Below are positions 1-5,715 of a stretch of 6,524 nt of DNA, one piece after another. The stretch comes from UBA6921 sp031363085. GTDB taxonomy: Bacteria > Pseudomonadota > Gammaproteobacteria > SG8-11. The notes under the pieces are model-generated. The model had not been told where the DNA came from. It saw nothing but the letters and a program-made list of their open reading frames with translations, and ran no database searches. A program made the position numbers and the translations under genes. The stretch covers positions 1 through 6,524 of the forward strand of contig JANLTU010000180.1 in NCBI GenBank assembly GCA_031363085.1. Direction: 5' to 3'. How positions within the stretch are numbered: the stretch's first letter is position 1; each line of letters starts with the position of its first letter.

Positions 1-577
1 CCACACCGAAAACCGCGCCATGCAACCAATCCCATACCAGCATCAAAGGCGGCAAGAACCACGTCGTACGCGTCGCTATGGCTTGCTGCTGGAACGAATG
101 AATGAAAAATCCCAACCATGCGACACCTACCAGGGAAAATATCTCAGGGCGGGGGGAGAAACGCTGCACACCACACAGCACGGCAATAATTACGGCCATA
201 CAACCGAGTAAAGGTGCCACACCAAGACGCAGGCATGCTGCATAAACCAACGTGGTAACACATAATGCGAGCGCTAGGCAAAGCGCGGCTACGCCCCACC
301 AACCGCCAGACTGATAGGCAAAAAATAAAATAATTTGAGCAAGCCATTCGTGATTGCTAAATGCCACTCCAGCACGTGTGTACGAAAAAATTTCTTCGTT
401 AACGATACTCCTTTGTTCAACCATCGCGCGGCCATTGGCAAGGTGCCAATAGATATCTGGATCGGTTTCCGGAAACGTGACTAATAGAACGACCACCGCA
501 TAGGTAATCACGAGCCAAGCAAGCGGCTTACATGCAATGGAATGGGCGAAGTTCAAGCTTGGAACAGGAGTACCCAC
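1..577 (-). CDS. Large polytopic membrane protein, GT-C/PMT-like, N-terminal part (runs off left edge)
   Basis: The minus strand is open from about 577 to the window edge, giving about 192 residues with no stop. The translation starts with a hydrophobic helix (PLAWLVITYAVVVLLVTF), followed by a loop ETDPDIYWHLANGR. Further on come an NHEWLAQIILFFAY segment, a long hydrophobic stretch, RFSPRPEIFSL, and WFLPPLMLVWDWLHGAVFGV. From memory, the D-x-D-I-x-W-H-L loop, the NHEWL motif, the RPE motif and the LW..LHG motif together mark a family of large bacterial membrane proteins annotated as GT-C-like or mannosyltransferase-like and often of unknown substrate. A role in glycan transfer is family inference only. 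There is no usable ATG near the N-terminus. I chose GTG at 577-575 because a GGGGGT run lies just upstream; GTG at 592 and TTG at 556 are alternatives, and an in-frame TAG closes the frame just beyond 592. It lies downstream of the isomerase gene on the same strand. Confidence 0.72.
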   Translation of the reverse strand, partial: MGTPVPSLNFAHSIACKPLAWLVITYAVVVLLVTFPETDPDIYWHLANGRAMVEQRSIVNEEIFSYTRAGVAFSNHEWLAQIILFFAYQSGGWWGVAALCLALALCVTTLVYAACLRLGVAPLLGCMAVIIAVLCGVQRFSPRPEIFSLVGVAWLGFFIHSFQQQAIATRTTWFLPPLMLVWDWLHGAVFGV

Positions 578-855
578 GACTCTGACCCCCACACTTCTAA
601 CCTATCGTCGACACCCAGCGCCACTCCTCAATACGCCCCCTGTATAATCCACACCACAACACACCCCGACCCTCACCACACAGCAGGAACAAGAGTACAC
701 GTGTCCTGCGAATCGAGCTGGACGGCATACAAGCGGAAACAGCGTTAGTATTTCCGAGTTGATGTATCGCTAGTGGCGCTCAATCACGTAACGAGTCTAA
801 CGAATGAAGTACAAAGTGATTCGTTATTGCTAGCGGGCAATGTTCAAACGTTTGG
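578..855. other. Intergenic gap rich in inverted repeats, no gene recognised
   Basis: This spacer separates the membrane-protein gene from the isomerase gene. I find no convincing reading frame on either strand. It holds several short inverted repeats: GCAGGA (683-688) with TCCTGC (704-709), CGGAAA (734-739) with TTTCCG (751-756), a nested set across 768-835, and the palindrome CAAACGTTTG (845-854) immediately after the isomerase stop codon. A TATAAT hexamer sits on the plus strand at 643-648 but has no recognisable -35 partner. None of the hairpins is followed by a T-run on either strand, so I do not call a terminator. Confidence 0.5.
768..835. repeat. Nested, mutually exclusive inverted repeats
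   Basis: The outer arms are CGCTAG (768-773) and CTAGCG (830-835). Inside them AATCAC (782-787) is complementary to GTGATT (816-821). A second, perfect 8-bp stem pairs TAACGAAT (798-805) with ATTCGTTA (819-826) across a 13-nt loop. The GTGATT and ATTCGTTA segments overlap at 819-821, so the two inner stems cannot form together. An additional TAACGA copy at 789-794 could pair with the same TCGTTA. The layout could be a conformational switch, a protein-binding site or the remnant of a mobile element; the sequence does not decide among them. Confidence 0.4.
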
Positions 856-1896
856 TCATAACACGGCATCATTTAAAATGATTTCAGTTTTCTTATGTAA
901 AGTTTCAGTAAATTCCTTCCACGCTTTTTCCGCCATGTCCTTGCGCAACAATTCTGTCGCTGAATCTTCAACGCGTGGCAATTCGTTTACGCGTGCTTGT
1001 TCACGATCATCTAGACGGAATATTGCGATTCCCTCAAGCAAATATACCGGCTCAGAAACTGTACCTACCTTCATCTTGTCCAGTACTGCCGCAGCGTTGA
1101 CACCCATCATGCCCTTATGGATATAGCCCATATCACCACCCGAAGCTGCTGTGTCATCACCGGAGTGAATACGTGCGAGTTCTTCAAACTTTTCGCCCTG
1201 CCGGATTTTCTTGACGAGCTCTCCAGCCTGCTTTGCAGTGTTGTCCCACTCCTCACTGCTTGCAGAGGGGTCAACCTTTAACATGATGATATGTACCTTT
1301 ACGCGCTCAGGAGCGGTAAATTTATCTTCATTGGCCTTGTAAAAGTTCTGTACTTCAGGAGTTACAGGTTTTACAGCACTGCGGACCAAGCTTTCCAGTT
1401 GCTTCGCTAAACTGTCGGCCTCGAACCCTTTGCGCGCGGTCTTGATCATTTGATCTTTGTGCTCTTGCCAGTAGGTATCTTTTTTCTTTTTGCGCTCCAG
1501 ATTCTTTATTTTTTTTGCAATTTCATCTTGGTCAGGTGTGATGCTGCGCCGTTTTGCCTCCTGCACATAAAGGACTTTATTAATCATCTGCTGAGCGAGG
1601 TCTCGCCGAAACTGCTTGAGTTCTTTATCCGGAATTTTTCCATGAAAAAACTTTTCTTTCATACCGATCTGAAGCTGTTCGTAATACTCATCCAGCATGA
1701 TGGTATCGGAACCTACCTTGGCCAAATAGTTAGCTGTGGGCCCTTTAGTTGTACCCACTACCGCTTTAGACACCGGAGCATCAGTGCTCAACGCGGCGAT
1801 ACTGTAGCCATTTGCAGCGAGCAGCAACAATACTGCCGGCAACTTGATTCGAAAGTTTAGAAATCTAGGTATTTGAGTATCGGCTAACAACAGCAT
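856..1896 (-). CDS. Parvulin/SurA-type peptidyl-prolyl cis-trans isomerase, exported
   Basis: This predicts a 346-residue periplasmic folding factor. A positively charged stretch (RFLNFRIK, 11-18) precedes a hydrophobic segment around 19-36 that acts as a signal peptide or membrane anchor; no lipobox cysteine is visible. Residues about 57-180 form a lysine- and glutamate-rich SurA_N-like helical region. Residues about 195-300 form a parvulin domain: ERVKVHIIMLKVDPSA, then GEKFEELARIHSGD, SGGDMGY (252-258) and EPVYLLEGIAIFRL. A helical C-terminal tail follows. The usual second parvulin histidine (G-Y-H-I-I) is replaced here by GIAIF, with Ala291 at that position, so isomerase activity may be weak or absent and a chaperone role is possible. 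The frame extends to a TTG at 1959, but I prefer ATG 1896-1894, which better fits a signal peptide; the ribosome-binding site is weak for both. The gene lies downstream of the cytochrome on the same strand, beyond a terminator, which suggests separate transcription or limited readthrough. A role in maturing the exported cytochrome is inference. Confidence 0.85.
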   Translation of the reverse strand: MLLLADTQIPRFLNFRIKLPAVLLLLAANGYSIAALSTDAPVSKAVVGTTKGPTANYLAKVGSDTIMLDEYYEQLQIGMKEKFFHGKIPDKELKQFRRDLAQQMINKVLYVQEAKRRSITPDQDEIAKKIKNLERKKKKDTYWQEHKDQMIKTARKGFEADSLAKQLESLVRSAVKPVTPEVQNFYKANEDKFTAPERVKVHIIMLKVDPSASSEEWDNTAKQAGELVKKIRQGEKFEELARIHSGDDTAASGGDMGYIHKGMMGVNAAAVLDKMKVGTVSEPVYLLEGIAIFRLDDREQARVNELPRVEDSATELLRKDMAEKAWKEFTETLHKKTEIILNDAVL

Positions 1897-2000
1897 GTGA
1901 TCGCATCCATATCGGCGTGCAGATAATGTCGAAAAAATAGGGCAACCAATTCTACACAAGCAATGTGCAGGGCGCGAAAAATTCTAGAATTAGGGGACAC

Positions 2001-2049
2001 AAAAAACTACGCCGGACATCCTTACAGTTTCCTGTCAGGATATCCGGCG
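2001..2049 (-). terminator. Strong Rho-independent terminator after the cytochrome gene
   Basis: Read on the minus strand, CGCCGGATATCCT (2049-2037) pairs with AGGATGTCCGGCG (2022-2010), a 13-bp stem with a single T-G wobble. The same wobble reads as an A-C mismatch on the plus strand, so the hairpin is better formed in minus-strand RNA. The apical part can extend by a further ACAG/CTGT pairing around a TTTC loop. The stem is followed by TAG and then TTTTTT (2006-2001). Position, GC-rich stem and U-tract all fit termination of the cytochrome transcript about 40-80 nt after its stop codon. Confidence 0.88.
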
Positions 2050-2087
2050 CATAAATAACGGACCTTATCTGAAATTTAGCTACAAAA

Positions 2088-3071
2088 TTACTTGAGGTGG
2101 CAAGTCAGACACAACCCGCTTGGGCCTCCGTTTGCTTTCGGATAAATGTTATCGGAGTTATTCGGTATGCTATTCGCTCCTGAGTTTGAAATTCGCAGGA
2201 ATGTCGGGTTCTGTACGTTGTGCGGATCATGGCAAGAACCGCATTCCACTGTCGGTTGCCAAGTTCCCTCATCACCCTTTATGGTGTTGCGCGTGTAGAG
2301 GATGATATCCATACGATCACGAGCTGCAGGTTTCAAGCTGTTAGAACCCGATTCGATGTACCACAACTTCTGCAGCCCTGAAGTATCGGGAGCCTTCATA
2401 ACATTCGGGACACGGAAATCAGGATCCACCGGCATTATTCCGGGTGTTTCGTTGCCAACTTTAACACCGCCACCACCGAACTGCATACTTACTGGGTGGT
2501 CATTGCTCAAGTCAGTAGTGAGGTTTTGGACGATCTTGGTTGGGTCGCCTAATGCCCCCTGCTTCAAACCGCCGACGGTATCACCACCGGTAAAGCCCCC
2601 AATTTGCGCGCCCGTTGCGTAGTTGTATCCACCCGAACCAGGCAGATTCAGAACGTTATCGATTGCTTGGGTACCGTCATGACAAGACAAGCACGCGATA
2701 GTCACTGACCCAATCGGAGCTTCAACTGAGTCAAACGTCGTAGAGCCTAACTCAGCATATCGCTTATAGTTAATAGCGGCTAAAGCCCCACCGCCGCCGA
2801 TACCGAGTTTACGGTTCCAGATTGGAACTGCTGCCCCGTTATCACCACCGTGCGGGGTATGACAAAACACGCAAATTTCTGCGGTGTTGGCACTGTGGTT
2901 AGCAATCGCATTACCGCTAGGGGTCTTTCCCGCAGCCTGGAGGTTTCCAGCACCTAAATTATGCGGACTGTCTTTGATACTTGTAGGCTCGATGGCCATA
3001 GCGGTGTTCAGCGCGAGTGTGGACACTGCGCTGAGCACTGCGGTTACTAGAATCTTCTGATTGCGCTTCAT
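2088..3071 (-). CDS. Secreted tetrahaem c-type cytochrome (doubled-CXXCH type)
   Basis: This is a 327-residue electron-transfer protein. Residues 1-26 are a classical Sec signal peptide with a likely cut after AMA (24-26). Four haem-attachment motifs are visible: CVFCH (67-71), CLSCH (127-131), CGSCH (277-281) and CLTCH (321-325). Five other histidines (37 in SPHN, 59, 74 in TPHG, 192 in DHP and 284 in DPHN) could supply distal ligands, enough for bis-His coordination of all four haems. The CHTPHG...WNR and CHDPH...CLTCH patterns fit doubled-CXXCH cytochromes. Haems 2 and 3 are separated by about 145 residues that include a glycine-, threonine- and asparagine-rich stretch (about 144-210). The start is ATG 3071-3069, preceded by GAGGGGGAG at 3082-3074; an upstream in-frame TTG at 3104 would spoil the signal peptide. 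It has its own promoter and terminator and so looks monocistronic. It could be a diffusible periplasmic or outer-surface carrier, or a filament-forming extracellular cytochrome; the sequence alone does not decide. Confidence 0.92.
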   Translation of the reverse strand: MKRNQKILVTAVLSAVSTLALNTAMAIEPTSIKDSPHNLGAGNLQAAGKTPSGNAIANHSANTAEICVFCHTPHGGDNGAAVPIWNRKLGIGGGGALAAINYKRYAELGSTTFDSVEAPIGSVTIACLSCHDGTQAIDNVLNLPGSGGYNYATGAQIGGFTGGDTVGGLKQGALGDPTKIVQNLTTDLSNDHPVSMQFGGGGVKVGNETPGIMPVDPDFRVPNVMKAPDTSGLQKLWYIESGSNSLKPAARDRMDIILYTRNTIKGDEGTWQPTVECGSCHDPHNVQNPTFLRISNSGANSIPNNSDNIYPKANGGPSGLCLTCHLK

Positions 3072-3171
3072 AACTCCCCCTCTAAACGTCCTTTGATGGG
3101 CCAAACTAAAAACGGTTCTTGGTCAGTCCTTCATGGAGAGATCAAGCCCGGTGGTTTCGAGAATGCGGTAG

Positions 3172-3200
3172 ATTTAACACGGGTAATTTCTAAGTGTCAA
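3172..3200 (-). promoter_or_regulatory. Sigma-70-type promoter of the cytochrome gene
   Basis: On the minus strand a consensus TTGACA (3200-3195) is followed, after exactly 17 bases, by TTAAAT (3177-3172), which matches TATAAT at four of six positions. The predicted transcription start near 3165 gives a leader of about 94 nt before the cytochrome ATG. I looked in the leader for a known riboswitch and recognised none, in particular no conserved cyclic-di-GMP (GEMM) core. Confidence 0.62.
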
Positions 3201-3205
3201 ACAAT

Positions 3206-3217
3206 TATTTGCAAATA
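3206..3217. promoter_or_regulatory. Palindrome TATTTGCAAATA abutting the cytochrome promoter
   Basis: This perfect 12-bp palindrome lies 5 bp upstream of the -35 hexamer, roughly -41 to -52 from the predicted start. It could be a dimeric regulator site or an AT-rich UP-like element. I cannot name the factor. Confidence 0.4.
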
Positions 3218-3232
3218 GCTGAATGCTATATA

Positions 3233-3270
3233 CAGCCATCACTCGTCCAAATATGGTCATCACTCATCTG
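3233..3270. repeat. Direct repeats of CATCACTC spaced 21 bp apart
   Basis: CATCACTC occurs at 3237-3244 and again at 3258-3265, a period of 21 bp, or two helical turns. Each copy is preceded by an ATAT-rich flank. They lie about 70-105 bp upstream of the predicted cytochrome transcription start, a position typical of tandem activator sites. The binding factor is unknown. Confidence 0.4.
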
Positions 3271-3292
3271 AGATATCAATAGTACGACGTTG

Positions 3293-3330
3293 AATCGTAA
3301 ATTATTTTAATAGATTTTTATCCTACGATT
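3293..3330. repeat. Inverted repeat AATCGTA/TACGATT around an AT-rich loop
   Basis: AATCGTA (3293-3299) is complementary to TACGATT (3324-3330) across a 24-nt A+T-rich spacer, just downstream of the ilvA stop codon. Read on the minus strand the stem is not followed by a T-run, so it is not a convincing intrinsic terminator for ilvA. I see no other clear terminator between ilvA and the cytochrome promoter. Confidence 0.3.
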
Positions 3331-3353
3331 ACAAGCCGGGCAGGCAGGCCATG

Positions 3354-4871
3354 CTATTCACCCAGAAACAACCGATATGCTGGGTTTTGGGTCTCCTCCC
3401 AATGCGCATAGCCGAGCTCACAAAGAAAGGCTTGAAGCACTTGATCATCTTTGCTGGCAACCTGCATGCCCACTAACACGCGCCCATAGGCTGCACCGTG
3501 GTTACGATAGTGAAACAGACTGATGTTCCAACGCTGCCCGATTTTGATCAAGAAGTGCAATAGGGCACCAGGCCGTTCGGGGAATTCAAAACGAAACACG
3601 CGCTCATTAACGACGGTTGCGGCGCGTCCGCCGACCATGTAACGGATGTGTAACTTGGCCATTTCATTGTCGGTAATGTCAACCACGGGGTACTTGCAGT
3701 GAGCGAGCTTCTCGATCAGTACTTGGCGTTCGGAATCTTTTTCATGCATTTGCACCCCGACAAACACCTGCGCATGGTGCGGGTCTGAATATCGATAGTT
3801 AAACTCGGTGATACTGCGCGTTCCGATCACTTCGCAGAATTCGCGAAAGCTACCCGGGCGCTCTGGAATTGAAACCGCCAGCAAGGCCTCGCGACGCTCG
3901 CCGAGTTCGGCGCGCTCGGCGACGTGACGCAGACGATCAAAATTCATGTTGGCACCGCTGTCGATGGCCACGAAGGTCTGGTCAGATGCCGGCTCACGGG
4001 CGAGGTATTTTTTCAGCCCGGCAACTGCCAGCGCGCCGGCCGGCTCAGCAATGGAGCGGGTGTCGTCGAAAATGTCTTTGATTGCGGCGCAGATCTCGTC
4101 GGTAGTCACCAAGACGACTTCGTCGACACAGCGGCTTGCGATCCGAAACGCTTCCTCACCCACCTGACGCACCGCCACGCCATCGGCAAAAATTCCCACT
4201 TGATCGAGTACTACACGTTGCTTCGCCTGCAACGCGGCATACAAACAGCCCGCGTCGTCGGGTTCAACGCCGATGATTTTGATTTCCGGGTGCAACGTTT
4301 TCACGTAGGCCGCGATACCGGCGATGAGTCCGCCGCCGCCCACCGGCACAAAAATCGCGTTGATGGCGCCTTGGTACTGGCGCAGGATTTCCATGGCGAC
4401 CGTGCCCTGCCCTGCGATGACATCGGGGTCGTCGTAGGGATGCACAAAGGTCATGTCGCGCTCACGCGCAATCTGGCAGGCGTGCTGGTACGCGTCGTCG
4501 TAGCTATTGCCATGTAATTCGATTTGCGCACTGTAACTGCGCACCGCGTCGACCTTGATCTGCGGTGTCGTCTTGGGCATGACGATCAGCGCAACGATAT
4601 TCAGCTTCTGCGCAGCGAGCGCAACGCCCTGCGCGTGATTGCCCGCCGAAGCGGTGATCACCCCCCGGCTTCGCGCCGCTTCGCTCAAACCGATAATTTT
4701 GTTGTAGGCACCACGCAGCTTGAATGAAAACACCGGCTGCAAATCTTCGCGCTTGAGCAAAATTCGATTATGCAGGCGTTTGGACAAACGCGGCGCGAGT
4801 TCCAGTGGCGTTTCACGCGCAACGTCGTAAACTCGCGCCTTCAAAATTCGTTTCAGGTACTGTTCGGCCAT
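3354..4871 (-). CDS. ilvA: Threonine ammonia-lyase (threonine deaminase), biosynthetic
   Basis: IlvA converts L-threonine to 2-oxobutanoate and ammonia, the first committed step of isoleucine synthesis, in the cytoplasm. With the start at ATG 4871 the protein has 505 residues, close to the 514 of E. coli IlvA. The pyridoxal-phosphate lysine lies in SFKLRGAYN (Lys51). The ASAGNHAQG loop is at about 75-83, the phosphate-binding glycine loop GGGGL at about 178-182 and SGAN at about 305-308. Two C-terminal ACT-like regulatory domains follow, each with an ERPG motif (SIPERPGSF near 335 and EFPERPGAL near 430), so isoleucine inhibition and valine activation are expected from the family. The frame extends to GTG at 4907, but that codon abuts a probable -10 element, so I prefer the ATG twelve codons later, although neither start has a good ribosome-binding site. 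It is divergent from rpiA. Confidence 0.95.
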   Translation of the reverse strand: MAEQYLKRILKARVYDVARETPLELAPRLSKRLHNRILLKREDLQPVFSFKLRGAYNKIIGLSEAARSRGVITASAGNHAQGVALAAQKLNIVALIVMPKTTPQIKVDAVRSYSAQIELHGNSYDDAYQHACQIARERDMTFVHPYDDPDVIAGQGTVAMEILRQYQGAINAIFVPVGGGGLIAGIAAYVKTLHPEIKIIGVEPDDAGCLYAALQAKQRVVLDQVGIFADGVAVRQVGEEAFRIASRCVDEVVLVTTDEICAAIKDIFDDTRSIAEPAGALAVAGLKKYLAREPASDQTFVAIDSGANMNFDRLRHVAERAELGERREALLAVSIPERPGSFREFCEVIGTRSITEFNYRYSDPHHAQVFVGVQMHEKDSERQVLIEKLAHCKYPVVDITDNEMAKLHIRYMVGGRAATVVNERVFRFEFPERPGALLHFLIKIGQRWNISLFHYRNHGAAYGRVLVGMQVASKDDQVLQAFLCELGYAHWEETQNPAYRLFLGE

Positions 4872-4907
4872 TTGTTGTGCGGTAGCGGGGTTTTGCGTCA
4901 GGCCCAC

Positions 4908-4919
4908 ATACTATAGTAT
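4908..4919. promoter_or_regulatory. Symmetric palindrome ATACTATAGTAT, possible divergent promoter
   Basis: This perfect 12-bp palindrome in the ilvA-rpiA spacer contains TATAGT on both strands (4912-4917 plus; 4915-4910 minus), five of six matches to the -10 consensus. It could direct divergent transcription of both genes or be an operator. No good -35 hexamer is visible on either side. Predicted starts would fall near 4924 (plus) and 4903 (minus), which is the main argument against GTG 4907 as the ilvA start. Confidence 0.42.
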
Positions 4920-4951
4920 TTACCGGCACGCGCCCACGGGGCTGCATTTCG

Positions 4952-4984
4952 AGAATTAATGAAGAATTAATGAGATTAAAATGA
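4952..4984 (+). repeat. Three 11-bp tandem units ending at the rpiA start codon
   Basis: AGAATTAATGA occurs twice in perfect tandem (4952-4962 and 4963-4973), followed by a degenerate third unit GATTAAAATGA (4974-4984) that contains the rpiA ATG. Each unit carries an ATG, at 4959, 4970 and 4981, and because the period is 11 all three are in different frames. The first opens M-K-N-stop. The second opens M-R-L-K-stop, whose TGA overlaps the rpiA ATG as ATGA. Confidence 0.7.
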
Positions 4985-5643
4985 CCTCCCAAGACGAACT
5001 AAAAAAAGCGGTTGCACGCGCAGCCATCGACTATGTGCAGGCCGGCAGCATCATCGGCGTGGGCACTGGCAGCACAGCCAATTGCTTCATCGATGAACTG
5101 GCCAAGATCAAACACAAAATCGACGGTACGGTCGCAAGCTCGGTTGCGAGCGCTAAGCGTTTAGAAGCTCATGGCATTCGTGTACTTGACCTCAACGCGG
5201 CCGATGAAATTTCCGTTTACGTCGACGGCACTGACGAAACCAACAAATACTTGCACCTCATCAAAGGCGGAGGCGGTGCGCTCACCCGCGAAAAAATCGT
5301 CGCTGCGGTGGCGAAGAAATTTGTCTGTATCGCCGACGAATCCAAGCTGGTCGATGTACTGGGAAAATTTCCGCTGCCGGTCGAAGTGATTCCGATGGCG
5401 CGTGCGCTGGTCGCAAGGCGGCTGCATGCGCTCGGGGGCAAACCGGTACTTCGCGAGGGCTTCGTGACCGACAACGGTTGCCTGATCCTCGACGTGCACG
5501 GCCTTGCACTCACCGACCCGGCCGCGACCGAGCGCGAGTGGAGCCAATGGCCCGGTGTCGTGACCGTGGGCGTGTTCGCGCGCAACCGGGCTGGCGTGTG
5601 CCTGCTCGGCACGCCCGCTGGCGTGAAGACGCTGACGTTCTGA
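4981..5643 (+). CDS. rpiA: Ribose-5-phosphate isomerase A
   Basis: RpiA interconverts ribose 5-phosphate and ribulose 5-phosphate in the non-oxidative pentose phosphate pathway, in the cytoplasm. The 220 residues match the family length (219 in E. coli) and follow the E. coli sequence almost throughout. The phosphate-binding loop GVGTGST is at 26-32, the YVDGTDE segment at 80-86 carries the catalytic Asp82 and Asp85, KGGGGALTREK at 95-105 carries Lys95 and the catalytic Glu104, and GKFPLPVEVIPMA is the conserved central block. The terminus GTPAGVKTL matches the family signature. ATG 4981 gives the expected N-terminus MTSQDELKKAV. No clear ribosome-binding site precedes it; instead the start lies in the last of three AT-rich tandem units with upstream mini-frames. 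It is divergent from ilvA. Confidence 0.97.
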   Translation: MTSQDELKKAVARAAIDYVQAGSIIGVGTGSTANCFIDELAKIKHKIDGTVASSVASAKRLEAHGIRVLDLNAADEISVYVDGTDETNKYLHLIKGGGGALTREKIVAAVAKKFVCIADESKLVDVLGKFPLPVEVIPMARALVARRLHALGGKPVLREGFVTDNGCLILDVHGLALTDPAATEREWSQWPGVVTVGVFARNRAGVCLLGTPAGVKTLTF

Positions 5644-5715
5644 CCGGTTGCCCCACCAAAACAGCGTAACCTCGCGGGGTTCGCACACTTTCAGATCACC
5701 GAGGACTTCAAGCCC

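Noticed and set aside
542..748. Plus-strand open frame of 68 codons in the left gap
   Set aside because: Its product is rich in His, Thr, Ser and Pro with no recognisable pattern, it overlaps the start of the minus-strand membrane protein, and it lacks a ribosome-binding site.
773..1126. Plus-strand open frame of 117 codons
   Set aside because: It lies mostly opposite the isomerase 3' half, whose domain pattern is clear, so it is an antisense shadow.
1897..1959. TTG start extending the isomerase by 21 residues
   Set aside because: The extension (CRIGCPIFSTLSARR...) would bury the signal peptide, and it starts with a rare codon without a ribosome-binding site.
3072..3104. TTG start extending the cytochrome by 11 residues
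   Set aside because: ATG 3071 has a strong GAGGGGGAG site and gives a textbook signal peptide.
3072..3165. Cyclic-di-GMP (GEMM) riboswitch in the cytochrome leader
   Set aside because: I looked for it because such switches precede cytochrome genes in other bacteria, but the conserved core segments are not present.
3924..4517. Plus-strand open frame of 197 codons
   Set aside because: It is fully antisense to ilvA, whose catalytic motifs are intact, and its product shows no family pattern.
4872..4907. GTG start extending ilvA by 12 residues
   Set aside because: It abuts a -10-like palindrome, so a transcript from that element would begin after it. It cannot be excluded if transcription starts further upstream.
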